NCBI RefSeq assembly: GCF_023502395.1
Contig: NZ_JAMFMB010000025.1
Span: 1 to 64,000, forward strand
DNA from: Ruegeria spongiae
Lineage (GTDB): Bacteria; Pseudomonadota; Alphaproteobacteria; Rhodobacterales; Rhodobacteraceae
DNA: 64,000 bases
Direction of reading: 5' to 3'
Shown: positions 38,323 to 47,080 of the stretch, one piece after another
How positions within the stretch are numbered: the first letter of the stretch is position 1
Layout of the letters: every line of letters starts with the position of its first letter
Program-made: the position numbers and the translations under genes
Notes under the pieces: model-generated
Databases searched by the model: none
Told to the model about the DNA's origin: nothing
The model's input: the letters and a program-made list of their open reading frames with translations, nothing else

Positions 38323-39648
38323 CTAGCCACGATCACGGATGCTGTAATAGATCAGGGCCAGGATCGACCAGAACAAAAGCAGCAGCAGCGCGGCCAGGCC
38401 AGTCAGGACGAAGCGTTGCGGAAATTCGGAATCCTCGGCCAGGGTCGGCCGGATATAGGTGGCCAGATACCGGCTTTTTCGCGCCGCGTTGTCACGGGCC
38501 AGATCCAGTGCCGCCAGCGCAACGCGATAGGTTTCCTCGGCAAATTCCCGGTCCACGCTGAGGCTTTCATATTCCGCGATCAGCGAGGGATAGTCCTCGC
38601 CCACCGCACCGGTTTCGGTACTGTCCGAGGCAAAGGTCTGCCGTTCGATGGCGATACGCTCGCGGATCACCGCGATCCGCCGTTCGGCGGTGGTGACACG
38701 TGGATCGCTGGAGCTGACCGTTTCGCGCAACAGATCATATTCGATCAGGGATTCGGCCAATTGCTGCTGCAGGTTCGCCATCACGCCCAGCCGACTTTGG
38801 ATATCGGCAGCGGGATCGACGATCTGCGTGCGGGTGCGGAACTGGGTCAGCGCCTCACGCGCCGATTTCAGGCGCTCCTCCGCCTCGGCCACATCTTCCA
38901 TGGCATAACCCATCGCATCCGCGCGCGCCTGGGTGCTGAGATCGTTGACCAGAGACTGACTGAGATCGACGATTTCCTGGGCAATCCGCTGTGCCGTTTC
39001 CCGGTCAAAGGCCAGAACCCGCACCTCGACAAGCCCGCTGGACTGATCGTAGGAGATCCGCACCATCCGCTGCCAGTACCGGATCAGATCCTCAAGCGAG
39101 GCATCCGGCCGGATCGAGAACAGGAAGTCCTGCGGCCAGTATTGTCCGTAATGCGCCCGCAGATCGACGCGGCGGTCGATTTCGCGCACCAGATCCTGAC
39201 TCTGGATGTATTCATAAAGGATGTCGCCATCCGAGGCGACGCTGCCGCCGGTCAGTTGCACCAACCCGCCCAGCATATCCGTTGCCGGGCTCGCCTCTTC
39301 CGAACGGACGGTAAACCCGGCGGTAGAGCTGTATTGATCCTCGGCCACATTCCAGAGATAGAAGATCAGCACCGCAAGGGGCACCAACACCATCAGCACG
39401 AAACTAAGAATCACCCCGCGATGCCGGGAGCGCATCTGGGCCGGGGCGGCCACAGGGTGCATCACGGCGGGGCCTGCACCGGGTCGTGGGTCTTTTTTCG
39501 GCCCGCCCGATCCGGGCTTGGGGCCACCACGTCCCCCCTGCCCTGCGCCTTTTTCCGCGCGCGCGCCGACATCAGGTTTACCCTGTTTTCCGGCTGCTCC
39601 GGATGGCTGCGCGCCACCTTCCGGAAAGGGTTTGATCCTGTCCGTCAT
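38323..39648 (-). CDS. kpsE: Capsule export inner-membrane/periplasmic protein (KpsE/CtrB, PCP-3)
   Basis: Polysaccharide co-polymerase-type protein linking the ABC exporter to the outer membrane. A Gly/Pro/Lys-rich cytoplasmic N-terminus of ~75 residues is unusually long. TM1 follows (~82-102), then a large periplasmic domain with coiled-coil segments (~205-330) and a second TM near the C-terminus (FVLTGLAALLLLLFWSIL). The start at 39648 (MTDRIKPF) has AGGCAGG upstream; an in-frame ATG at 39666 would add six residues and lacks a ribosome-binding site. It is divergent from kpsM with a 91-base spacer. Confidence 0.9.
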   Translation of the reverse strand: MTDRIKPFPEGGAQPSGAAGKQGKPDVGARAEKGAGQGGRGGPKPGSGGPKKDPRPGAGPAVMHPVAAPAQMRSRHRGVILSFVLMVLVPLAVLIFYLWNVAEDQYSSTAGFTVRSEEASPATDMLGGLVQLTGGSVASDGDILYEYIQSQDLVREIDRRVDLRAHYGQYWPQDFLFSIRPDASLEDLIRYWQRMVRISYDQSSGLVEVRVLAFDRETAQRIAQEIVDLSQSLVNDLSTQARADAMGYAMEDVAEAEERLKSAREALTQFRTRTQIVDPAADIQSRLGVMANLQQQLAESLIEYDLLRETVSSSDPRVTTAERRIAVIRERIAIERQTFASDSTETGAVGEDYPSLIAEYESLSVDREFAEETYRVALAALDLARDNAARKSRYLATYIRPTLAEDSEFPQRFVLTGLAALLLLLFWSILALIYYSIRDRG

Positions 39649-39739
39649 AAATGCCTGCCTCGGCATGAAGCCGTTTGTATTCCGTGTTGCGTTTTTGCAT
39701 ATTCACCCGACCTTTACCAGCACAAGGCACCCCTCTTCG

Positions 39740-40561
39740 ATGTCCGCAGCCCCGAACCTTCCGTCGTCGAATCCCAGGGCCAACGGGCGCAGAACCCGCC
39801 GGTTCGCGGCCGGGCGCACAGTTCTGGCGCTGATGCTGCGCGAGATGTCGACCCGCTACGGACGCTCGCCGGGCGGCTATGTCTGGGCGGTTCTTGAACC
39901 GCTGGGTGCCATCATCCTTCTGGGGTTCGGCTTTTCGCTGTTGTTGCGCAACCCATCTCTGGGCAACAGCTTTATTCTGTTCTACGCAACCGGTTTTCTG
40001 CCGTTTTCCCTGTATCAGAACTTGTCCACCACGGTTGCCCGGTCGATCAATTTCTCCAAACCTCTGCTGCGCTACCCGGCGGTGACCTGGGCCGACGCGA
40101 TCCTCGCCCGGCTGCTGCTGAACAGCCTGACCGGCATCTTGGTCACCTATATCGTGCTGACCGGCATCCTGTTTCTGAACGACACCCGAACCGTGGTCGA
40201 ATACGGGCCATTGATTGAAACCCTGTTCCTGACCATTCTTTTGGGTTTTGGGATTGGGGTCCTGAACTGCGCCCTGTTTGGACTGATCACGATCTGGGAT
40301 ACAGTTTGGTCGATCATCACCCGGCCATTGTTTCTGGCCTCGGGCATTTTCTTCACCTATGAGGACATGCCGCCTACGGTGCAGGATATCCTCTGGTACA
40401 ATCCGCTTTTGCACCTCACCGGGCTTATGCGCGAAGGATTTTATCCGATGTACGCCCCGCAATATATCAGCGTGACCTACGTGACGATTTTCAGTCTTGT
40501 TTCACTGTTTTTCGGGCTTCTGCTGCTGCACCGCTTTCACCGGGATATTCTGAATCGCTGA
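39740..40561 (+). CDS. kpsM: Capsule polysaccharide ABC transporter permease
   Basis: ABC-2-type permease of 273 residues with six hydrophobic segments (AVLEPLGAIILLGFGFSLLL first, VTIFSLVSLFFGLLLLHRF last). The N-terminal MLREMSTRYGRSPGGYVW is a typical KpsM/CtrC amphipathic entry. I chose ATG 39740 because longer in-frame starts overlap kpsE antisense and give no conserved sequence. Its 3' end overlaps the convergent GT2 gene by 71 bases (40491-40561). Confidence 0.93.
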   Translation: MSAAPNLPSSNPRANGRRTRRFAAGRTVLALMLREMSTRYGRSPGGYVWAVLEPLGAIILLGFGFSLLLRNPSLGNSFILFYATGFLPFSLYQNLSTTVARSINFSKPLLRYPAVTWADAILARLLLNSLTGILVTYIVLTGILFLNDTRTVVEYGPLIETLFLTILLGFGIGVLNCALFGLITIWDTVWSIITRPLFLASGIFFTYEDMPPTVQDILWYNPLLHLTGLMREGFYPMYAPQYISVTYVTIFSLVSLFFGLLLLHRFHRDILNR

Positions 40562-41561
40562 AAGAGGGCGTTTCGGCCCAGGCCAGCACCTGCGCATGGG
40601 AGACATCCACACGCCCTCGCAACCCATCCAGGATCGCCCGTCCCATCAGACGCAGAAAAGCGCGGCGCTGGCCGCCATGGTAACGGGCCTTGAGCAGCCA
40701 TTTGGGCAGGATCGCCAGGCAGGCCGGAGCAAACAGCCACCCCGCAGCCAGTCGGTACAGCAACAACAGGTTGCGGTGGTGGTAATAAACCTTCCAGAGC
40801 GGGTTGAACCGCTGACCCTTGGCCAGCCCACTGCCTGCGAACGTGGTAAAATCATGCTCGAACCGGATCTGCGGCGCAAAGGCTATACGCCCTCCCGCCT
40901 TGCTTAACCCCAGCGTATAGATCCCGTCATCGCCATAGATGAACAGGCGCCCATCGGGATAGCCGACCCGGGCAATGGCCGCGCGCGAGACGAAGAACCC
41001 CACAAAAGAGGTCACGTCGATCGGGCGCAGGTCGCCCTCATAGGCGGAATGCGGGATATGAAACCCGTTGCGGCCGCGCCGGGCAGCACCGAGAAACTCA
41101 CGCCAGTGCCAGAACGGATTGCGCGAAGGGCGGTTCATCTCGCAGATTTCACCACTGGGAAAATAGACCGCCGCAGCCAGAGCATCCCATCTACTCAGGT
41201 CCAGCCTGTGAAACGTGGTCAATGCATCGGGTTCGGGGCGTCCATCATCATCCGTGATCATCAGCCAGTCGGGATCATAACGTTCCATCGCATGGCGCAT
41301 GCCCCACTCGAACCCTCCGGCGCCGCCTCGGTTGATCTGGCTGCGCAACACGTCAAGCCGCGGATCGGTCTGCCCGTCCAACCATGCCATGGTGCCATCA
41401 GTTGAGGCATTGTCGACCACCACCAGCGCGCTCAACGCATCCACGTCGGAGGCAAGCAGGCGGGCAAGAGTGACTTTCAGCTTGTCCAGCCGATTATAGG
41501 TCACCACCAACGCCACTAGCTGGCGTGGGGCGCCTTGCATTTGAACAGCTTCAGTGGTCAC
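40491..41561 (-). CDS. Family 2 glycosyltransferase (rhamnosyl-/galactofuranosyl-transferase-like)
   Basis: GT-A enzyme of 356 residues: VALVVTYNRLDKL, VVVDNASTDGT, the metal-binding ITDDDGRPEPDAL, and the acceptor-side FIYGDDGIYTLGLSKAGG. The overall pattern resembles GT2 enzymes that transfer rhamnose or galactofuranose; Glf in this window makes the latter plausible (inference). GTG 41561 or ATG 41540 could start it. The C-terminus overlaps kpsM on the opposite strand. Confidence 0.87.
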   Translation of the reverse strand: MTTEAVQMQGAPRQLVALVVTYNRLDKLKVTLARLLASDVDALSALVVVDNASTDGTMAWLDGQTDPRLDVLRSQINRGGAGGFEWGMRHAMERYDPDWLMITDDDGRPEPDALTTFHRLDLSRWDALAAAVYFPSGEICEMNRPSRNPFWHWREFLGAARRGRNGFHIPHSAYEGDLRPIDVTSFVGFFVSRAAIARVGYPDGRLFIYGDDGIYTLGLSKAGGRIAFAPQIRFEHDFTTFAGSGLAKGQRFNPLWKVYYHHRNLLLLYRLAAGWLFAPACLAILPKWLLKARYHGGQRRAFLRLMGRAILDGLRGRVDVSHAQVLAWAETPSFSDSEYPGESGAAAEARKTVKQD

Positions 41562-41710
41562 GAAGTGGAAAACCCTTTATTGCTTTTGCCTCTGAACTCA
41601 CAAAGCCGTCAAGATGTCAAACGCTTCCCGCCATCTGGCGGACGCCTGGCCAAGAAAGGTGGATTCATCTCCGGCAACACGATGGGGCAGGGGCTTGATC
41701 AACCGTCAAT

Positions 41711-41726
41711 GTTTCGCACGCGAAAC
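41711..41726. promoter_or_regulatory. Candidate centromere (parS) palindrome
   Basis: GTTTCGCACGCGAAAC is a perfect 16-bp palindrome-type repeat (GTTTCGC-AC-GCGAAAC), 14 bases past the parB stop. Its architecture is like parS sites bound by ParB (GTTnnC... ends and GC-rich core), though the exact bases differ from the RepABC and chromosomal consensus. Location next to parB is the main support. Confidence 0.55.
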
Positions 41727-41739
41727 GTTTTGGCAACCA

Positions 41740-42798
41740 TCAGCGGGATTGCAGCCAGCCTTGCAACGCATCCGCAAGCGCCTCTGAAACGTCGTCACCC
41801 ACTAACTCTATGCGACTCTGATTCGGGGAAAATCGCATCTCCAACCCTTCCGACACCTGCGTCACGATGTGTTCTCCTCCAGCGATGCGCACGCGCGGGC
41901 GAGTGGGCGGGGTCGAAGGCTCCGGCGCTGCCTGAGGGGCAGGGGAGGGCTGCCGCTCGGCCACCGCATCCGCCAATATCCGCATCTCGGCACCGGCGCT
42001 GTCGCGCGGAGTGTTGCGCAACTGTTCCTTCAGCACGTCCCCAAAGCCGGGATCGCGCACCAGTTCCCGCGCCAGGGCCAGCCCCAGCTTCTCGCTAATC
42101 GCCGAAGGGAAATAGAGGCTGTCGTCAAAGGCATCAACCAGCGTGATGAACGTCCCGATCTTCGACCGCTTCGACCGTGCCGCATTGGCGTAAAGCCCCT
42201 GCAGAGCCAAGCGCTGGTTGGGATAGACCCCCTCTTTCATGGCGCGCACCGCGATGCGGGCGCGTTCGTAATGGCTGAGGTTCACCCGGATCTCGTTTTC
42301 CTCGACCATCGCCACATAGGAGGCCTGCGCGCTCTCAGGCCGGATCACCATCGCCCGCACGGTGGCAAATTTCGGATCGGATGTTTCGCGATAGAGCCTG
42401 CGCAGTGCCGTCAGACGGCGCCAACCCGAGATCAGACCATGGGTGCGCCCGCCAAGGGGTTCAGGCAGCAACACCACCTCGATGGGCATCTGTTGACCGC
42501 GCGCGCGCAGGCTGTCGGTCAGCGCTTTCATCTCCTCCTCGTCCTGCACCAGACGGTCGCGCACCAGGTGACGCTCATCTATCACCTCAAGCGGCAACAG
42601 CTCGATCATCCGCCCCTCGGAGCGGGCCTCCTGCAGAACCTGGGTCACCTCTTCCAGCGCTGCCGTGGCCGAGGCCTCGCCCGCCACCTGCGCAATCGGG
42701 GCCGTCGACACCGCGGGCATCATCTTGGTCTCGGGCGCTGCCATGGGCGTGCCCAGATAGCCGGGTTGTGCCGGGGTCAGCCGCTTGCGTTTTGCCAT
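41740..42798 (-). CDS. parB: Plasmid partition protein ParB
   Basis: DNA-binding partition protein of 352 residues. The ParB/Srx N-terminal domain is at ~60-165 (IELLPLEVIDERHLVRDR, GLISGWRRLTALRRLY, VEENEIRVNLSHYERARIA). A helix-turn-helix region follows (ANAARSKRSKIGTFITLVDAF), and a C-terminal domain is separated by a Pro-rich linker (~285-300). The gene follows parA by 25 bases in the same operon. It should bind the candidate parS at 41711-41726. Confidence 0.92.
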   Translation of the reverse strand: MAKRKRLTPAQPGYLGTPMAAPETKMMPAVSTAPIAQVAGEASATAALEEVTQVLQEARSEGRMIELLPLEVIDERHLVRDRLVQDEEEMKALTDSLRARGQQMPIEVVLLPEPLGGRTHGLISGWRRLTALRRLYRETSDPKFATVRAMVIRPESAQASYVAMVEENEIRVNLSHYERARIAVRAMKEGVYPNQRLALQGLYANAARSKRSKIGTFITLVDAFDDSLYFPSAISEKLGLALARELVRDPGFGDVLKEQLRNTPRDSAGAEMRILADAVAERQPSPAPQAAPEPSTPPTRPRVRIAGGEHIVTQVSEGLEMRFSPNQSRIELVGDDVSEALADALQGWLQSR

Positions 42799-42823
42799 TA
42801 TGAAATCCCCTTGTTAGAGCCTG

Positions 42824-44212
42824 TTATTCTGCCGCCTGCTGCGCATCCAACTCACCGCGCCGCCACACGCCCAGCAACAGCCGTTTGAAGGCGGCATAGG
42901 TGGCATCAAAAGTCTCGCGCCCGCGCGCGTAAGTCTCGCGGTTGAAATCGCGGTAATCGGCCTCATAGATGCCGTTCACCTGTTCACCCGCCTGACCGAT
43001 CAGCGCGGTGAAATCCTGTTTGTGCGGGCTCATGACCTTGCCCAGATAGGCCTGCATCAAGCCCGACAGCTCGCCCTGCTGGGCGCCGTCATAGCGGGTG
43101 ATCACAGCCCGCACCGCATCCCATTCAAAGCCGATCTCGGGACGGCCCAGGGCGCGGGCGGCAACATTTTCGCCCTCTTCGATGCTGGCAAAAGTGGAAT
43201 GCAGCATGTCAAAGAACCGACCCGTAGAATCGAACTCCAAGAAAGACGCCCCCAAGGGCACCAGCAGGATATCCGCCGCCGCCAGCCCGTTGATGGTCAG
43301 ATAGCCGAGGGCAGGGGGGGTATCGATGAACACCAGATCATAATCGTTCAGCACCCCATCCGCCTCAAGCCGGTCGGTGAGCGCATCCCACAGCTTCCAG
43401 CCGCGCGCCTGCATGCGCCAGACGGGCACCTGAAACTCGGCCCAATAGAGGTTCAGTTGCGCGCCGATGAGATCAATGTTGGGCCAGTGGGTGCTCTGGA
43501 TCAGATCCTGCGCGGTGACATCCATCGCCGCCGTCAAAGCCTCGTCCAGCGGCTGGGGCGGGTCGCCCCGGTCAAGGCGGCGCTGGTTCTCGGTGCGCAG
43601 ATATTCTCCGTAATGGCGCGCCAGAAGCGGGAAGGCGGTCTGCCATTCATCCTCGACCACACCACCAAAGATCGAAGTCATTGATCCCTGGCTGTCCAGA
43701 TCGATCACCAGCACCCGGTAGCCGTCCAGCGCCGCTGACATGGCCAGATGCGCCGCGGTGGAGGTCTTGCCCACGCCGCCCTTGAAATTGGCCACGGCCA
43801 CCATCTTGGCGGGCTGACCGGCGGGACGGTAGGGCAGGTAGTTCTTGGCTTTTGAACCTTGCGCCCCAAAGAAGGCCCGCAGCCGCAGAACCTCGTCGAG
43901 GGTGAACCATTTGGCGCCGCCCTCGGTCTCGCTCCGGCCTTGCGGCAGATCGGGGTTCTGTTTCAGCACGCGGCGGAAATGGGCCTGGGCGACCGGGATC
44001 AGATAGCGGGTGATTTCCCATGTCGAAAACAAACGCAGGTCCTTGCGCCCGGCCTCGTTGAGGCCCCGGCTGGCCAGATCGGCGCGACCCTGGGCACAGG
44101 CGCGGGCGATCTCGGCAAAGCCGCCTGTCTCTGTGGGTAAGTCCAGTTCGGCCAGCGCGGCGTCGGGGTCGATGTTGAAATAGGGGGGAAGGAACGTGTT
44201 GTCCTTGGCCAT
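42824..44212 (-). CDS. parA: Plasmid partition ATPase ParA
   Basis: Partition ATPase of 462 residues from ATG 44212 (MAKDNTFLPP), 18 codons into a longer frame whose start has no support. The N-terminal ~130 residues include a MerR/HTH-like segment (WFTLDEVLRLRAFFGAQ). The deviant Walker A KGGVGKTSTAAH is at ~146, with VIDLDSQGSM shortly after and a Walker B-like LVFIDTPPALGYL. ParA usually represses its own promoter, which must lie in the 44213-44460 gap shared with the replication origin. Confidence 0.93.
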   Translation of the reverse strand: MAKDNTFLPPYFNIDPDAALAELDLPTETGGFAEIARACAQGRADLASRGLNEAGRKDLRLFSTWEITRYLIPVAQAHFRRVLKQNPDLPQGRSETEGGAKWFTLDEVLRLRAFFGAQGSKAKNYLPYRPAGQPAKMVAVANFKGGVGKTSTAAHLAMSAALDGYRVLVIDLDSQGSMTSIFGGVVEDEWQTAFPLLARHYGEYLRTENQRRLDRGDPPQPLDEALTAAMDVTAQDLIQSTHWPNIDLIGAQLNLYWAEFQVPVWRMQARGWKLWDALTDRLEADGVLNDYDLVFIDTPPALGYLTINGLAAADILLVPLGASFLEFDSTGRFFDMLHSTFASIEEGENVAARALGRPEIGFEWDAVRAVITRYDGAQQGELSGLMQAYLGKVMSPHKQDFTALIGQAGEQVNGIYEADYRDFNRETYARGRETFDATYAAFKRLLLGVWRRGELDAQQAAE

Positions 44213-44461
44213 GGGTTTTCTGCTCGATGTGTTGTGTTTTCTGCATGATACCGAAAAAGGCGGCACATGGAAGGAAAACCATCACAAGCGGCGATTTTTC
44301 TCAGGAAAAGAAGGGGATGCTGATGCGTTTATAGCGCAGATTCCAAAGGGTTTTGTTTTTTTTAGAGTGTTAGATTCGTGTTATTTAATGTTACGCGCTC
44401 AGACTCACATGTATTTTCTCTTTTAATTCAGATAGGTAAGCATCGTTTCGAGAGGCTATCC
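44213..44461. promoter_or_regulatory. AT-rich origin/promoter region between parA and the iterons
   Basis: About 250 bases, strongly AT-rich at 44330-44440 (including a run of eight T after GTTTTG). It contrasts with the GC-rich surroundings and abuts the iterons, as expected for a DNA-unwinding element. It also must contain the parA promoter. No small gene was found. Confidence 0.6.
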
Positions 44462-44521
44462 GACTCTGAAACCCCGATAAAGTGACTCCGAACCCCCGAG
44501 CAGGCGATTCCGAACCCCCGT
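44462..44521. repeat. oriV: Origin iterons, three copies at 22-bp spacing
   Basis: GACTCTGAAACCCCGA (44462), GACTCCGAACCCCCGA (44484) and GATTCCGAACCCCCGT (44506) are direct repeats whose starts are exactly 22 bp apart, about two helical turns. They lie between the AT-rich block and repA. Such phased iterons are the binding sites of plasmid Rep proteins. Confidence 0.85.
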
Positions 44522-44531
44522 TGCGAGGTCC

Positions 44532-44540
44532 TGTGGATAA
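44532..44540 (-). promoter_or_regulatory. DnaA box
   Basis: TGTGGATAA is the exact reverse complement of the consensus DnaA box TTATCCACA. It lies 11 bases after the last iteron, completing a standard iteron-plus-DnaA origin. Confidence 0.8.
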
Positions 44541-44637
44541 CTCTAGGCTCGGTGTCACTAAAACCACGAAAGATTCCCGGACCGGAAAACCGGCTGGAGA
44601 CAGGCCCCGACAAGAGGGCCGCGATATTGAGGCGACG

Positions 44638-45666
44638 ATGAGCAGGTCAGCAACAGGCGGGGCAGGGGGGTTACTCCCTGACCGGACACGGCAGGGCGAT
44701 TTCTTTCTCTGCGACATTTTCGATGCGATCCCCAAGGACGATATCGCCAGCATGGAACATCCGCTGTTCTCGCTGGCGACACGGCCCGACCGGCGGATCC
44801 TGAACTATGCCCATAACGGGACCGAGATCACAGTGACCCCCTCCGTCAAGGGGCTGGCCACGATCCATGACAAGGACATCCTGATCTTCTGCATCAGCCA
44901 GCTGATGGGGGCGCTCAACGCGGGCCGCGCGGTCAGCCGGACGGTGCATCTGAAGGCGCATGATCTGCTGATGGCGACCAATCGCGAAACCTCCGGCGAT
45001 GCCTACCGGCGGCTGCGCGAGGCCTTCGAGCGGCTGGCCGGTACCCGCATCACCACCAATATCGTCACCGGCGAGCAGGAGGTCACCACCGGCTTCGGCC
45101 TGATCGAGCGCTGGGAGATCGTGCGAAAGACACGCGGCGGGCGGATGGTCAGCGTGGCGGTGACACTCAGTGACTGGCTCTACCGTGCGGTGCTCAGCAA
45201 ATCGGTGCTGACGCTCAGCCGCGATTACTTCCGCCTGCGCAAACCGCTGGAGCGGCGAATCTATGAGCTGGCGCGCAAACATTGCGGACGCCAACCGGCC
45301 TGGACCGTCTCGGTGGACACGCTGCTGAAGAAATCCGGCTCCGCCTCGCCGCGCCGGGTCTTCCGCAAGATGCTGCGCGACATGATCGAAGCCGACCACC
45401 TGCCCGATTACGAGATCCGCGAAGAGCCGGGCGACCTGATGCGCTTTGCCCCGCGCGGCGGGCTGATCGAGCCGCAAGCCCGCCCGCCGGTTCTGTCCGA
45501 GGACACCTATGCCCAGGCGCGCGCGCTGATGCCGGGGGCGGATGTCTACGCGCTTGAGGCGGACTGGCGCGGCGTCTGGGTGCGCTCGGGCGCGCCGCGG
45601 CTGCGCAAACCGGACGCAGCCTTTCTGGGCTGGGTGAAGAAGCGGGCAGGGGGTGCGCGCAGTTGA
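44638..45666 (+). CDS. repA: Replication initiator protein A (RepA-type plasmid)
   Basis: Plasmid replication initiator of the RPA family. Recognisable stretches are GDFFLCDIFDAIPKDDIASMEHPLF, NGTEITVTPSVKGLATIHDKD and LSRDYFRLRKPLERRIYELARKHCG, with the winged-helix region ending in DTLLKKSGSASPRRVFRKML. I chose ATG 44638 (TGAGG five bases upstream, 342 residues) over 44482, which would start inside the iterons. The arrangement repA divergent from parA-parB is characteristic of RepA-type replicons of Rhodobacterales. This gene fixes the window as plasmid or chromid DNA. Confidence 0.94.
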   Translation: MSRSATGGAGGLLPDRTRQGDFFLCDIFDAIPKDDIASMEHPLFSLATRPDRRILNYAHNGTEITVTPSVKGLATIHDKDILIFCISQLMGALNAGRAVSRTVHLKAHDLLMATNRETSGDAYRRLREAFERLAGTRITTNIVTGEQEVTTGFGLIERWEIVRKTRGGRMVSVAVTLSDWLYRAVLSKSVLTLSRDYFRLRKPLERRIYELARKHCGRQPAWTVSVDTLLKKSGSASPRRVFRKMLRDMIEADHLPDYEIREEPGDLMRFAPRGGLIEPQARPPVLSEDTYAQARALMPGADVYALEADWRGVWVRSGAPRLRKPDAAFLGWVKKRAGGARS

Positions 45667-45790
45667 AACCGCCCGGGCCTGCGGCTAGGCTTCGCGGCAA
45701 CCCGAAGCGGTGTGCGGCGACCCGGTTGCGATCGGACGCGGCGGCCAGAAACAGCGTCAGGCAAGACGCGCAGGAAGGGAAGGGCAGGCA

Positions 45791-46960
45791 ATGAGCACGC
45801 GCAGGGCATCCGCTCTCAAGTTTCAGGTGACCACCAAGGATTCTGCGGAATTCCGCACCTGGTTCCGCGGCGAATACACCAATGGCAACCCGCATCTGGC
45901 GCATCTTCTGAGCGAGGATGCGATGGATAAATACGTGCTGCATGGCTGGACCCCCGAGGCCCCCATCATCACGCCCGACACCCAGATCACCGCCTTCGGC
46001 AGTTGCTTTGCCGCCAATATCTCGAACTATCTTTCGCAGCGGAATTACAATGTCCTCAACAAGGACAAGAACGCCAAGCGCGCTTATGTGGTGGGCTGCG
46101 GCGAGGGGATGGTCAATTCCTTCGTGATCCGCCAGCAGTTTGAATGGGCCTGGGAGGGCAAGGTCTTCGACCAGCCGCTCTGGCATGGCTACAAGGCCGA
46201 GGAATACGGCTATGACGACGAGGTGCAGGCCACCACCAAAGAGATCTTCGACAACACCGATGTCTTCATCCTGACCTTCGGCCTCTCCGAGATCTGGTAT
46301 GACGAGCCCACCGGCAACGTGTTCTGGCGCACCATCCCCAAGGAAAGCTATGACCCCGAGCGCCACAAGTTCCGCGTCAGCACCGTCGAAGAGAACAAGG
46401 ACAATCTGCGCGCCATCTACGATCTGATCCGCAAGCACCGCCCGGATGCCAGGATCATCTACACGCTGTCGCCGATCCCGCTGCTGGCCACCTTCCGCAA
46501 CAATTCCTGCATCACCTCGAATTCCGTCTCCAAAAGCGTGCTTCGGGTGGCCATCGACGAGGTGATCCGCGAAAAGCAGGACGAGGGCGTGCTGCATTAC
46601 TGGCCCTCCTACGAGATCATCACCGATGTGTTCCGCCAGCCCTACAAGCCCGACCGTCGCCACCCTTACGAAGAGGTGCTGGATTACATCATGATGCTGT
46701 TCGAGAAGACGTGGTGCATCCCCCATGACAACGACGCGGCGGACCGTCCCGATATCAAGGTGGGCTTTGCCAGGGCGCTGGTGGCGTCGCGGCTGGTGCC
46801 CGGCGTGATCACCCGGGTCATCGCCAAGGACAACGACTACGCCATCAACCGGCTGCTGGCGCGCGATCAGATCATGGACGAGCCTAAATCGGAACGGTCG
46901 ATACGGCGGTTCCTGAAGAGTTTCCTGAAAGATGCAGAGGCCGGGTCGCCAGAAAAGTAG
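45791..46960 (+). CDS. GSCFA-domain protein
   Basis: A 389-residue protein with the family-naming motif FGSCFAANIS near residue 70, followed by ILTFGLSEIWYDEPTGNVFW and HYWPSYEIITD. GSCFA proteins belong with SGNH-type hydrolases and occur in polysaccharide loci. The Ser of GSCFA is the expected nucleophile, but the substrate is unknown. An O-acyl esterase role is one possibility (inference). Start ATG 45791 follows a purine-rich GGAAGGGAAGGGCAGG. It begins 124 bases after repA on the same strand. Confidence 0.88.
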   Translation: MSTRRASALKFQVTTKDSAEFRTWFRGEYTNGNPHLAHLLSEDAMDKYVLHGWTPEAPIITPDTQITAFGSCFAANISNYLSQRNYNVLNKDKNAKRAYVVGCGEGMVNSFVIRQQFEWAWEGKVFDQPLWHGYKAEEYGYDDEVQATTKEIFDNTDVFILTFGLSEIWYDEPTGNVFWRTIPKESYDPERHKFRVSTVEENKDNLRAIYDLIRKHRPDARIIYTLSPIPLLATFRNNSCITSNSVSKSVLRVAIDEVIREKQDEGVLHYWPSYEIITDVFRQPYKPDRRHPYEEVLDYIMMLFEKTWCIPHDNDAADRPDIKVGFARALVASRLVPGVITRVIAKDNDYAINRLLARDQIMDEPKSERSIRRFLKSFLKDAEAGSPEK

Positions 46961-47080
46961 GTCAAATTGCGGCGCAAATGTCGTATGGCCCGAACAGGAT
47001 AATGTTCACAAATCCACCCCGCCACCCGCACTGCTTACATTCGGGACCGGGTGAGCGAGCAAATAAACAGGCAGGTTTCA

